Positions 26,090-34,814 of a DNA stretch of 64,000 bases are shown one piece after another. The DNA comes from Rhizobium etli 8C-3 (GTDB lineage: Bacteria; Pseudomonadota; Alphaproteobacteria; Rhizobiales; Rhizobiaceae). The notes beneath the pieces are model-generated. The model saw only the letters and a list, made by a program, of their open reading frames with translations. It ran no database searches and had not been told where the DNA came from. The stretch covers positions 2,421,001-2,485,000 of the forward strand of contig NZ_CP017241.1 of assembly GCF_001908375.1 (NCBI RefSeq), written 5' to 3'. Numbering within the stretch: the first letter of the stretch is position 1; each line of letters opens with the position of its first letter. The position numbers and the translations under genes are program-made.

Positions 26090-26449
26090 TCATTCTACGT
26101 AGAAAACCATATTGCCATTGCGGGCCCGTGTTACCCACTCGATGTCGTTGGGCGTCAGCCTCTTGGCCCTCAACTGACCAACGAGCCACTGGTTTGACCG
26201 GGCTGCAGCTCGGATTGCCTCCACCTGCTGTGCACTGCCAGGCGACGGGTGGTGTCCGGTTTCGTTGGCGGTGCGATAGCTGACGATTGTGAATCGCCTG
26301 TTTTGAAATGTCCTGACCGCTTCCGGCAGGTTTTCAGCCCAATTCATCCTTCGATATTCCTGACGAGTCTGTTGAGCGCTGACAGGCTCCAGCGAGGTCA
26401 TCATCGCCGCAGCGGACACAATTCCAACAGCCAGGGCAGGATTTCTCAT
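26090..26449 (-). CDS. Secreted hypothetical protein
   Basis: 119 residues. A signal peptide of about 25 residues ends near SLEPVSAQ, and the mature domain contains NRRFTIVSYRTANETG, then a helix (QQVEAIRAAARSN) and LTPNDIEWVTRARNG. GGAGTAGG upstream supports the ATG at 26449 instead of the longer frame. I recognise the type as a common small periplasmic protein of rhizobia without a known role. Confidence 0.6.
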   Translation of the reverse strand: MRNPALAVGIVSAAAMMTSLEPVSAQQTRQEYRRMNWAENLPEAVRTFQNRRFTIVSYRTANETGHHPSPGSAQQVEAIRAAARSNQWLVGQLRAKRLTPNDIEWVTRARNGNMVFYVE

Positions 26450-26526
26450 CTTACCTACTCCTCGAAAGATCATGCACCCTTTGCCTATAACTTAGCCCAA
26501 CCGCAAAGCGGCGGCATTGAGCCGGA

Positions 26527-27280
26527 TCAATGGAAATCGAGATAGTTTACATCTTCCCTCGCTTGAAGGCGGCGGATTTCCGAGGCGCGCGAAGCTTTGC
26601 CGAAAGATGTCGCTTCAACGGAGAACCGCTGCCCTTCTTTCACGATCACAGACGCCATGTTCCGACGCAGGATGTTGATTGCGCCATTTTGGTCGGCATG
26701 GGCGCGCAAGCCGCATTGGCAACAGTGGAAAGACGTTTGGCTTTCGCGACTTTCCCTGTCCACGGCTCGGCAGGCCGAACAGGTCTGCCAGGTGTGGCGG
26801 GATCGATCCTGCACAGGTATCCGCCCCGTTCTTCGAGTTTGTAGGCCAACACGGTTTCAAAGCCGTGCCAGCCCTGTTCGAGGATCACCCGGTTGAGCCC
26901 CGCCTTCTGGCAGACGTTCGCTTCCGGGCGCGTCTATGGTTCCCCTGGCGCTGCGCGACATCTTGGCCGTAGCGAGGATTTCCAGCACGACCGTTTTGAA
27001 GCGACGGGCGATATCAAGACTGGCCTTGTGCCGCCAATCTGCCGGATGCGGCCAGAACGGGCCTGCAAGGCTGCAACGCGGCGGGCCTTCGCGTGGCGGC
27101 TCGATCCGCGCTTGCGCAGCGCCAGAACGCGCTGTGCCCTGCGCTTCCTGCGCTCGATCCCCGCAAGGTCGGCAGGCATCCACGTCCTACTTTGCGGCAA
27201 GCTGTGGCGGCGCACTGCTCTCGGTGATCGCCGAGTAAGTCAAACCCCAGCTGCAAGCGGCCCAAGGCCACGCGTTCCTC
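26527..27280 (-). pseudogene. tnpB: Frameshifted tnpB (IS200/IS605-type transposon nuclease)
   Basis: Minus-strand fragments in several frames join into one TnpB-like protein. From 27215 downward they are a basic helix (ERRKRRAQRVLALRKRGSSR), HKASLDIARRFKTVVLE (RuvC-type segment with its Glu), GFETVLAYKLEERGGYL, and TCSACRAV...CCQCG (zinc finger) with HADQNGAINILRR (RuvC Asp). At least three frame changes break the gene, so it is inactive. The N-terminal part is only partly traceable up to about 27280. Its 3' end and flanking DNA may still hold the guide-RNA region and right end. No tnpA is present. Confidence 0.8.
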
Positions 27281-27659
27281 CCCGACCTGAACATCCCGCG
27301 AGGTTCACGATGATGAAAGAGCGGTCTGCTCACCTCGAAAAGCCCATCTCCAACAGATATTACACGATGCTACACCGATCATCCGTCCAAAGATCGTAAC
27401 GGTACGTCATAGTCGGAAAAGGCGCCATCGTTCGGACGATTGGAGCAGAAGGCTCGGTGCATGTCTGCTGAAAAAGGGGGCGGAGGCCAAACTGATGTGA
27501 AGATGCCGCTTGCTATCAGGTAAGGACCCGTGCGTCTAGAAGCAGGAGGCGGCTCATCTGTGACTTCACGACCATCGGCCTGCCGTCCCTCTGAATGAAT
27601 GGCACGGGCCAAGGGTTCGATCTTCTCGTTCTCGCTTCCGATGATGGAGACCCCAACTG
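27281..27659. other. Gap without a recognised gene
   Basis: 379 bases between the tnpB remnant and the FixJ-like gene. It probably includes lost transposon sequence and the promoter of the regulator. No clear promoter, repeat or RNA is visible. Confidence 0.4.
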
Positions 27660-28319
27660 ATGGCCAACGACCTAACAGTCCATCTCGTCGATGACGAGGA
27701 GCCGTCCAGAAGATCCTTGACGTTCTTGCTGGTGTCAGCAGGATTTGCCGTGCGCGCGCATGAATCAGCAAAGGCGTTTTTGGATGTTGTTTCCATCTCC
27801 GAAAGAGCCTGCGTTGTCGTGGACCTCCGCATGCCGCACGTGGACCTCATAGGCTTGCTGGAGCGCCTGCGACGTTTCAGTTCGGATATTCCAGCAATCG
27901 TCATCACTGGCCACGGTGACGTCGCAACGGCTGTTCAAGCAATGAAGGCGGGGGCGACGGACTGCATAGATATGCCCTTCAGAGACGACGTGCTGATCGC
28001 GGCCATCAACCGAGCAACGGCTGTGAAGCGGATGTCCTGCGCAACGGCCGGCACTGAAAATGTCGAGTCTCGGCTTTGCCAGCTCACTGAGCGCGAACAC
28101 GAGGTCCTGTCTGGCGTGCTCGATGGCCTGCAGAACAAGATGATCGCGTTCAATCTGGGCATCAGTTCACGGACGGTAGAAGTCCATCGCGCCAACGTGA
28201 TGGCCAAGATGGGAGCTCGCAATCTGGCGGAACTCATGCGCATGGTTATAACCGTAAACGGGATCGCCCAACCACTCGCAAACAGACCGTTGCGGCGAAC
28301 CCGCGCCAGCATGATATAG
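27660..28319 (+). CDS. FixJ/NarL-like response regulator, orphan
   Basis: 219 residues. The N-terminal receiver (about 4-120) has acidic D11-D12, acceptor Asp55 in VVVDLRMPHVD, and Thr83 in IVITGHGD. The conserved Lys before Pro is replaced by Met105 (DMPF, normally EKPF). The C-terminal LuxR helix-turn-helix (about 140-200) is typical: LTEREHEVLSGVLDGLQNK and ISSRTVEVHRANVMAKMGA. It most resembles FixJ. No histidine kinase gene is nearby. The Lys replacement suggests altered phospho-switching. A FixK-like gene lies 2.3 kb downstream. Confidence 0.85.
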   Translation: MANDLTVHLVDDEEPSRRSLTFLLVSAGFAVRAHESAKAFLDVVSISERACVVVDLRMPHVDLIGLLERLRRFSSDIPAIVITGHGDVATAVQAMKAGATDCIDMPFRDDVLIAAINRATAVKRMSCATAGTENVESRLCQLTEREHEVLSGVLDGLQNKMIAFNLGISSRTVEVHRANVMAKMGARNLAELMRMVITVNGIAQPLANRPLRRTRASMI

Positions 28320-28381
28320 ATTTCCAATGCATTTGTTGCAGCCGCTCGTTGTTCTGGGATATGATGTAGTGGGAAAGACTT

Positions 28382-28398
28382 AGATCATTGAGTGATCT
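28382..28398 (+). promoter_or_regulatory. Perfect 6-5-6 inverted repeat before the TPR gene
   Basis: AGATCA, five bases (TTGAG), and TGATCT sit 14 bases before the ATG at 28413. The position would block translation or transcription start if a protein bound. The binding factor is unknown. Confidence 0.35.
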
Positions 28399-28412
28399 GT
28401 CTGGGGGCGACC

Positions 28413-30200
28413 ATGAGCGGCGCAAAAGGCAATCCTTTAATCCACCCCGGACCGACAGCCGAAGAAGTCTGCCAGCAAGTCGATCGAATTCTTTCAAGTG
28501 ACGAGTTTCACTCGCCTAATCGCGGTCGAAGCTTCCTGAAATTTATTGTAAGCGAGACCCTTGCAGGACGGTCGGAATTCTTGAAGGCCTTCACCATTGC
28601 AAATGAGGTCTTCGGTCGGGAAGTTTCATTCGATGCGCAGAATGATCCGGTCGTCCGGATCGAAGCCGGCCGGATACGAAGAGCACTGGAGCGTTATTAT
28701 CTTGTCGCCGGGCAGGCAGACGACATATTAATAACGGTGCCAAAAGGCGGATACGTGCCGCATTTCGAATACGCTCACGATTCCCGAGGCGCGGCATCGC
28801 CAGCGCAAAGCCCGGATGTTTCGCAAGGCATCGGCTCCGGCAATCAGGAGAAGGCATCTTCCGGCTCTCGTCCTTCGATATTGCTGATGGCGCTGGTCAT
28901 GGGGGCTGTTCTGGTAACCGTCGCGGCGGTTCTCTACATCGCCTTTGCGCCTGCACTTTTCGTATCGCGTGGCCCCCTTTCCGGAAGATCTCCAGGAGAA
29001 GCATCTGAGCCGAAGGTTGTCGTAGAAGCTTTCGCAGGCAGTGGCGTCCCGAATGCCGTTGAAATCGCGCATGGCTTGAGGGACGAAGTTATCAGCCAGC
29101 TCGCGAAGGTCGACGACATCATAGTTGTCGCCGATCCGTCGAGAACAGGACGTACTGCCGCGGCCGGATATGCACTGCAAGGCAATGTCCAGCTCGATGG
29201 GAGCCGGCTGCGTTCTGTCGCCCGGCTCGTGCGCCAGTCCGACGGCGCCGTGATCTGGGCAAACAACTATGATGCCGATCTTCGCACTCAGAGTAAGCTC
29301 GCGGTTCAGGCCGACATCGCACAGCAGATTTCCACCGCCGTCGCTCTGCCCTATGGCGCCATTTTCCAGGCCGATACCGGCACGATCGCCCGTCAGCCTC
29401 AGAGCGGAGATTGGGACACCTACGCCTGCACCCTCGCCTACTACAGCTACCGCCGGTCGATGAACACCCACAGTCACGACACGGCTCTCGATTGCCTGCA
29501 ACGAGCGACACAGCGATTTCCCAATAGCGCCACGTCTTGGGCGCTTCTGTCTCTCACCTATCTGGATGAGATGAGGTTTCGCCATAGGCTCGGCACATCG
29601 TCGCCGGCCCAGCCGCTCGAACTCGCCTCAAGTGCCGCGGAACGGGCGGCGGCACTTGCCCCCGACAATGCGCGCGCCCTACAGGCGCTCATGCTGGTGA
29701 GCTTCTTCAAAGACGACATCGACAAAGCCTTACAGGCCGGCGCGGCCGCCTATGCCATGAACCCCAGCGACACGGAAGTCGCAGGTGAGTACGGCTTGCG
29801 GTTGGCGATGTCCGGCAAGTGGCAATCGGGCTGCGAGCTGGTTTCCAGCGCGATCAACAAGAACGCCGGCCCAAAGGGATACTACGAAGTCGGCATGGCA
29901 TTGTGCGCCTTCATGAGGAATGACATGAAAGCCGCAGAGCTGTGGTCCCGCATGTCCGATCTGCAATACAATCCCATGCATCGCCTCGTGCTCCTGTCGA
30001 TTCTCGGCGCGGCCGGAAAGATGGCCGAAGCCAAGCAGGAACAGGATTGGCTGGCGGCCCACGCACCCGACTTGATGAACAATATTCGCCGAGACATCAC
30101 GCTCCGCCTGCAACGGCCGGAGGATCAGGAGAAGTTCTTCAACGGGCTGCGAGCCTCAGGCGCCTTCATTGAACCCCCACGAGCAGAAGTCGGAAAGTAG
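28413..30200 (+). CDS. Cyclase-like regulatory TPR membrane protein without catalytic domain
   Basis: 595 residues. The N-terminal region (about 10-110) has the RSFLKFIVSETLAGR and DPVVRIEAGRIRRALERYY pattern seen at the start of many rhizobial proteins annotated as adenylate cyclases. One membrane helix follows (about 155-178), then a TolB-like domain (about 200-310, with GYALQGNVQLDGSRLRSVAR), and a helical TPR region (about 340-560). No cyclase catalytic motifs are present, so it should not be called a cyclase. It may act as a membrane-bound sensor or scaffold. ATG at 28413 follows GGGGGCGACC. Confidence 0.75.
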   Translation: MSGAKGNPLIHPGPTAEEVCQQVDRILSSDEFHSPNRGRSFLKFIVSETLAGRSEFLKAFTIANEVFGREVSFDAQNDPVVRIEAGRIRRALERYYLVAGQADDILITVPKGGYVPHFEYAHDSRGAASPAQSPDVSQGIGSGNQEKASSGSRPSILLMALVMGAVLVTVAAVLYIAFAPALFVSRGPLSGRSPGEASEPKVVVEAFAGSGVPNAVEIAHGLRDEVISQLAKVDDIIVVADPSRTGRTAAAGYALQGNVQLDGSRLRSVARLVRQSDGAVIWANNYDADLRTQSKLAVQADIAQQISTAVALPYGAIFQADTGTIARQPQSGDWDTYACTLAYYSYRRSMNTHSHDTALDCLQRATQRFPNSATSWALLSLTYLDEMRFRHRLGTSSPAQPLELASSAAERAAALAPDNARALQALMLVSFFKDDIDKALQAGAAAYAMNPSDTEVAGEYGLRLAMSGKWQSGCELVSSAINKNAGPKGYYEVGMALCAFMRNDMKAAELWSRMSDLQYNPMHRLVLLSILGAAGKMAEAKQEQDWLAAHAPDLMNNIRRDITLRLQRPEDQEKFFNGLRASGAFIEPPRAEVGK

Positions 30201-30599
30201 ACCAAGGCAGAATACTTCGCGGCAAAGGTGGCTTAGAGCCAGGCGTTTACAACGCAGCTGAAAGCCATGTTGCGCGCCGCGGATCTCTGAACTCGCTGAC
30301 CAATCTTGCTCCGATTTGCGTGGCGGACCAGGGCCGTTTGCGGATCTGGCACCGGGCCTGCTCGAGCTTTCTCCAAGGCTTTCAAATATTGGAGGATAGC
30401 CGTGATCCGCACGGGATCGTTACCTCCGAATCCGAGGCAGTATCTGCTGCCGCGTCGTTCTCATCAAGCTCATCAGGGAGCGACGGCGTCGCACACCAAT
30501 CCATGATCGCAAGCGTCCGTAGCAGTACGTAAGGGCTATTTCGAATAGTCGAATCTGCTTCAGTTTCGTATCCTGCCCGCCCATATAAGGGATAACGCG
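30201..30599. other. Gap without a recognised gene
   Basis: 399 bases between the TPR gene and the Crp/Fnr gene. The only structure seen is CTATT-TCG-AATAG at 30536-30548, 51 bases before the regulator start, a possible operator. The remaining frames are not credible. Confidence 0.4.
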
Positions 30600-31250
30600 A
30601 TGTTTCAGAGCCATGTCGTCGTGAAGCAGAAGTTTCTGACATTCCCCGGTCTCCGGCACGCGGGCCCGTGCGGGGCCTCTAAAGATTCGACCATCAAGCT
30701 TGAAGCAGATCAGACGATCTACAGTGAAGGCGAGCATGCGCTGGCAATCTATCAGGTGGAGGCTGGAGCCGTCCGAATCTACCGGCTGACGGCGAGCGGG
30801 CACAGACACATTTTGTCCTTCTGCAGCAAGGGCGAATGGTTCGGGCTCGAAAAAGGACATGTGCGAACCGACTTCGCCGAAGCCGTCTGCGAAACGCGAA
30901 TAAGGCCGTTTCCCGCTGACCCCGATGCGGTCATCTCGATTGACCTCCTGAATATCGCCCTGACGAACCTGGCGAAAGCACAAGACAGACAGCTCGTCAT
31001 GACGGAACAGAGCGCCCTGAAACGGGTTGCAGCCTTCGTGCAGGAGATGGCCGAACGCCGCCCCGAAGAACCTGAATTTGACATGATGATGTCTCGCAGC
31101 GACATCGCCGACTATCTTGGACTGACGATCGAAACCGTCGCCCGCTCCTTCACCAAGCTCCGCGACAGACACATCATTCGCCTGAACGGAAAGCTCCAAC
31201 GCTCGGTCCGGCTACTGGACCGGGAGGCGCTGAGGGCATTGACGATCTAG
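30600..31250 (+). CDS. Crp/Fnr-family regulator, FixK-like
   Basis: 216 residues. A cyclic-nucleotide-type beta roll occupies about 30-120 (YSEGEHALAIYQVEAGAVRIY). A dimer helix and a Crp-type winged helix-turn-helix follow, with MSRSDIADYLGLTIETVARS at about 160-180, the FixK/FnrN recognition form. The four-Cys iron-sulfur cluster signature of Fnr is missing, so direct oxygen sensing is unlikely. FixK proteins usually bind TTGAT-N4-ATCAA sites, but none was found next to it. Its partner may be the FixJ-like regulator upstream. The ribosome site is weak. Confidence 0.85.
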   Translation: MFQSHVVVKQKFLTFPGLRHAGPCGASKDSTIKLEADQTIYSEGEHALAIYQVEAGAVRIYRLTASGHRHILSFCSKGEWFGLEKGHVRTDFAEAVCETRIRPFPADPDAVISIDLLNIALTNLAKAQDRQLVMTEQSALKRVAAFVQEMAERRPEEPEFDMMMSRSDIADYLGLTIETVARSFTKLRDRHIIRLNGKLQRSVRLLDREALRALTI

Positions 31251-31565
31251 CGGTGACAGGTTCCACGCCTATTACGGCAAGGATTTTGCCAGACGTATAG
31301 AAACTTATGTGGCATCCGATCGACTTTCCGGTACGATCACCTTGGACGGACAAGCAAGGCGACCGAGGAAGGAGGCAGTTGCTTCAAGACGCTCAAGGGA
31401 CTTCACGCCTCTGATCACCCACGACCTGAAGCGGTGATCGCGGTTGCGACAAGCTGCGGTGGCAACCGCCAGTCAGCGATGAATAGATGCTACGTGATAC
31501 TACCGGGACGGATAGCCGCAAATGATAGCATTCTCCGTGATGGGGGTGCTATTGGAACTCGTTGG
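31251..31565. other. Gap without a recognised gene
   Basis: 315 bases between the Crp/Fnr gene and the hydrolase lipoprotein. GATCACC and GGTGATC, 13 bases apart at about 31413-31439, form a 7-base inverted repeat that may be a terminator stem or operator. No gene is supported. Confidence 0.4.
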
Positions 31566-32780
31566 ATGACTAAACGACGTGCTGCAATCATATTGTTGGT
31601 TCTATCCGGTTGCGGGCACCCAACCGGGGTTTTGACGCCTGTCGCCATTTCGGCGTCGTCGCCACCCACGACGAAGGTCGACATGCTCGTGGCAACGACA
31701 CGCGAGCTATCCGGAGACCCTGCGACCCTCTTCAGCGGCGAAAGAAGCTCGAAGCCGCGCCTCACCCAGATTTCAGTCTCGATCCCGCCCAAGCGCGACG
31801 CTGGGACCGTGCAGTGGCCGCAGCGCCTCCCGCCCGATCCGGCAACTGACTTCGCCGTGACGAAGGTTCAGCAGATCGCCACCGTCGCCGAGGGCCGGGC
31901 TTGGTTCCGACAGCATGTGAAGGGCGGGCATGCGCTCGTATTCATCCACGGCTTCAACAACACGTACGAGGATTCGGTCTTTCGGTTTGCCCAGATCGTG
32001 CATGATAGCAAGGTGCGGGCGACACCGGTGCTGTTCACCTGGCCGTCGCGAGCCGAGATCACCGCCTATCAATATGACAAGGAAAGCACGAACTATTCGC
32101 GCACAGCATTGGAGCAGGCACTTCGCACACTGGCCGCCGACCAGAACGTCAAGAGCATCACTATCCTGGCGCATTCCATGGGCACATGGCTAGCAATGGA
32201 GTCGCTGCGGCAGATGGGCATCCGCGACGGGCATGTAAATTCAAAGATCAACAATGTCATTCTTGCTTCGCCCGACATCGATATCCAGGTCTTCGCCAAG
32301 CAGTATGTCGAGATGGGCGAACCCCGGCCGAAGTTCACGATCTTCGTCTCCCAGGACGACAGAGCCCTTGCTGTTTCGAGCTTCATCACAGGACGGGTGT
32401 CACGGCTAGGCGCCATCAACCCGGTCGAGGAGCCCTACCGCTCTAAGCTGGAAAGGGCCGGCATAACTGCCATCGACCTGACGAAGGTGAAGACCGGGGA
32501 TCGCCTAAACCACGGTAAGTTCGCCGAGAGCCCGGAGATCGTCCAACTCATTGGCCAGCGACTGATGACAGGCCAGATGCTTACTGATTCAAAAGTCACG
32601 CTCAGCCAGGGCATTACGGCTGTCGTCGGCGGAACAGTGACTAACATCGGCGCAGTTGCGGCCACTGCCGTCGCCGCTCCCGTTACGATCCTCGAGCAGC
32701 CGGTCGATATGAATAGGGCACCGCGTCCGTCCGACGAGACCCTTGAGACAGATCTGAGGCCACAACAGCTAACGCAGTGA
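31566..32780 (+). CDS. DUF900 alpha/beta-hydrolase lipoprotein
   Basis: 404 residues. A signal peptide ends in the lipobox LSGC with Cys16. The hydrolase domain (about 70-300) shows HALVFIHGFNNTYEDSVFRFAQI (oxyanion region) and ITILAHSMGTWLAMESL with the likely nucleophile Ser, matching DUF900 proteins. A tail of about 60 residues ends the chain. It is predicted to be membrane-tethered and exported; the substrate is unknown. GGAAC before the ATG at 31566 and the lipobox decide this start over a longer frame. It is the last gene before the tRNA-Lys. Confidence 0.8.
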   Translation: MTKRRAAIILLVLSGCGHPTGVLTPVAISASSPPTTKVDMLVATTRELSGDPATLFSGERSSKPRLTQISVSIPPKRDAGTVQWPQRLPPDPATDFAVTKVQQIATVAEGRAWFRQHVKGGHALVFIHGFNNTYEDSVFRFAQIVHDSKVRATPVLFTWPSRAEITAYQYDKESTNYSRTALEQALRTLAADQNVKSITILAHSMGTWLAMESLRQMGIRDGHVNSKINNVILASPDIDIQVFAKQYVEMGEPRPKFTIFVSQDDRALAVSSFITGRVSRLGAINPVEEPYRSKLERAGITAIDLTKVKTGDRLNHGKFAESPEIVQLIGQRLMTGQMLTDSKVTLSQGITAVVGGTVTNIGAVAATAVAAPVTILEQPVDMNRAPRPSDETLETDLRPQQLTQ

Positions 32781-32887
32781 CTCGCGACGGGCGTGACAAG
32801 CTGGCTGGATGTGGCCCGCACGCATCGACCGCCTCGTGCTTCGATTGTTCCAGAAAGGTGGCGGTCCGTGGCATCGCAGAAGATGGC

Positions 32888-32963
<76 letters not shown>

Positions 32964-33088
32964 GTTCGCGCTTGGCTGCGCGGTGTGACGGGGCGTATAA
33001 ACAGGATCGCAGGGCTTGTCCAGCGCCCAGCGGGAAATTCTTTGATTAATTTCGAAGATTTTTCTTCATGGCTGAAATGGGAATGAAA

Positions 33089-34003
33089 TCAAAGGTCGAG
33101 CGTACCCGTGGCAAGGCGCACCGCCTGCCCGCCGATCCGGGCATTGGAGATGGTGCCGGCCTCGACGTCGACATGCAGGTGGATGAATGATGGCCGCCCC
33201 ATCTCTACCCCTTGTTCAATCGTGATCGGATGATGGCCGTCCGGCAGCCTGTCAAAATGGTGGATTGCTCCCGAAAGTGCCGCGACGGCGGAGCCGGTTG
33301 CGGGATCCTCGGATACCCCCATGTCGCATGCAAACATGCGCGCGTGGAATTTCGCCGAATGGTTCACGCCGGCGCGGCAGTAGATATAGGCCGAGGCCAG
33401 CGAACCGTCGACGAAGGGCACGGTCTTTTCAAAGAGCTGCGGATCGAATTCCAGTCGTTTTGCAACTCCGACATCGTGGACCGGCACCAGCAGGAAAGGT
33501 ACTCCGGCGCTCCAGATCGAGGGCACATGATTCTCGAATCCGATCTCCGTCACCTTGAGCGACAGCGCATCGGCGATTCCGAGCTTTTCGAGCGGCATGT
33601 TGATCTGCTGCGATTTCCGCGGAAGATCGAATTCGGCAAAACTCACCTCGCCCCTGCGCAGCCGGACCGCGCAGCGCACCGGCCCGACATTTTCCTCCAG
33701 TACCGAGACCAGGTCGAGCGTCATGTCGCGCCCGTGCGCCTCTTCGGCAAGAGCAATCGCCGTGCCGACGGTCGGGTGACCGGCAAAGGGCAATTCGCGG
33801 CCTGGCGTAAAAATCCTGAGCTTGGCTGTATAGGCTGGATTTGTTGAGGGACGTACGAAGACGGTCTCGGAGAGATTAATCTCGCGAGCGATAGATTGCA
33901 TCGCCTCCTCGCTCAGATCGGCACCGTCGAAGATGACGGCCAGCGGATTTCCGGCGAGTTTGCGGTCGGTGAACACGTCATAGACGCTGTAGCTGCGCGC
34001 CAC
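33089..34003 (-). CDS. PhzF-family epimerase/isomerase-like protein
   Basis: 304 residues of the PhzF (diaminopimelate-epimerase-like) fold in two halves. It has the N-terminal VYDVFTDRKLAGNPLAV with the conserved loop, the catalytic-region Glu in EINLSETVFV, GHPTVGTA, and EDPATGSAVAAL in the second half. GTG at 34003 follows AAGGAGG exactly. Many PhzF proteins are annotated for phenazine synthesis but act on other substrates; no phenazine genes are nearby, so the reaction is unknown. It is separated by 64 bases from the NUDIX gene. Confidence 0.9.
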   Translation of the reverse strand: MARSYSVYDVFTDRKLAGNPLAVIFDGADLSEEAMQSIAREINLSETVFVRPSTNPAYTAKLRIFTPGRELPFAGHPTVGTAIALAEEAHGRDMTLDLVSVLEENVGPVRCAVRLRRGEVSFAEFDLPRKSQQINMPLEKLGIADALSLKVTEIGFENHVPSIWSAGVPFLLVPVHDVGVAKRLEFDPQLFEKTVPFVDGSLASAYIYCRAGVNHSAKFHARMFACDMGVSEDPATGSAVAALSGAIHHFDRLPDGHHPITIEQGVEMGRPSFIHLHVDVEAGTISNARIGGQAVRLATGTLDL

Positions 34004-34067
34004 ATCGGCCTCCTTAATCGGTCATCGAACCTGCAACCTGCCCGACCGGCGAAACGAGTGCAAGATA

Positions 34068-34814
34068 TTAGCCATCCTTTGTATTAGCGAAATACCAATC
34101 GATGATCGGAAGCATGGCGACGTTATAGGGATGGGCGGAGTGATCAGCAGAACGAATCGCAACTGCTCCGGCTATTTCCTTGTCCTCGGCAACGAGCATA
34201 TGGGCTGCGATGCGGTCGATCATTTCGTCCGCCGCGAGCGCGAAACGGAACAGCCGGAACACGGTGACCGTGCGCCGGAAATGGCTGGCATAGTAAGTGG
34301 TATCCGGTGCTGCATCACCAAGGTCCATGCCCGTCTCCTCGAGCACCTCGCGCCGCATATTGCTCTCGACGTCGCAACGGCCGCCGGTGATATCGTCGAG
34401 GTCCAGGGAGCCGGCAGCGCAATAGACCTGACCGGCATTTGCCGTGTGCGCGCCCATGCGCACCGCGATGATCGCGCCATCTGACGAAATCATGATGCCA
34501 AAGGCAAAAAGATGGATGCCGCCGCGGCGCTCTGCCTGCTTGCGCCACCACAGAAAAGTGGAAAATGGAATGATGTGGCCCCTCCCAGATATACCGCCAT
34601 CATTCAGGGCAAGCTGATGCTGAAACACCATACGACCATCGAAAAGCTCCGGCTTGGCCGATATCTCGCGCTTCCAGTTCTCGCCCGCGAGCGCTGCATT
34701 CTGCAGATGATACGGATGCTCGCCCGCCAGCACGCGAAGGTCGATGGAGGCGACAGGAAAAACGGATTTCTCCGGCGGCCAGCCGCTAAAATCATCAGAG
34801 AATGCAAAACTCAT
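34068..34814 (-). CDS. NUDIX hydrolase
   Basis: 248 residues. The Nudix core is present as MRREVLEETGMDLG (REUxEExGU type) at about 150-165, preceded by GGIHLFAFGIMISSDGAIIAV and a glycine-rich loop. NUDIX enzymes cleave nucleoside-diphosphate-linked compounds. An N-terminal region of about 80 residues may give specificity. Its ATG at 34814 overlaps the stop of the exonuclease-type gene (ATGA), so the two are translationally coupled. The substrate is unknown; a nucleotide or phosphate ester is suggested by its neighbour. Confidence 0.85.
   Translation of the reverse strand: MSFAFSDDFSGWPPEKSVFPVASIDLRVLAGEHPYHLQNAALAGENWKREISAKPELFDGRMVFQHQLALNDGGISGRGHIIPFSTFLWWRKQAERRGGIHLFAFGIMISSDGAIIAVRMGAHTANAGQVYCAAGSLDLDDITGGRCDVESNMRREVLEETGMDLGDAAPDTTYYASHFRRTVTVFRLFRFALAADEMIDRIAAHMLVAEDKEIAGAVAIRSADHSAHPYNVAMLPIIDWYFANTKDG

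Noticed and set aside
27379..27655. Minus-strand frame upstream of the FixJ-like gene
   Set aside because: Composition is Pro/Arg-rich and there is no convincing start or family pattern; it may be a decayed fragment.
28413..30200. Annotation as adenylate cyclase
   Set aside because: Only the N-terminal module of such proteins is present; catalytic residues and domain are absent.
30600..31250. Fnr-type oxygen sensor
   Set aside because: The four-Cys cluster-binding arrangement is missing, so it is better called FixK-like.
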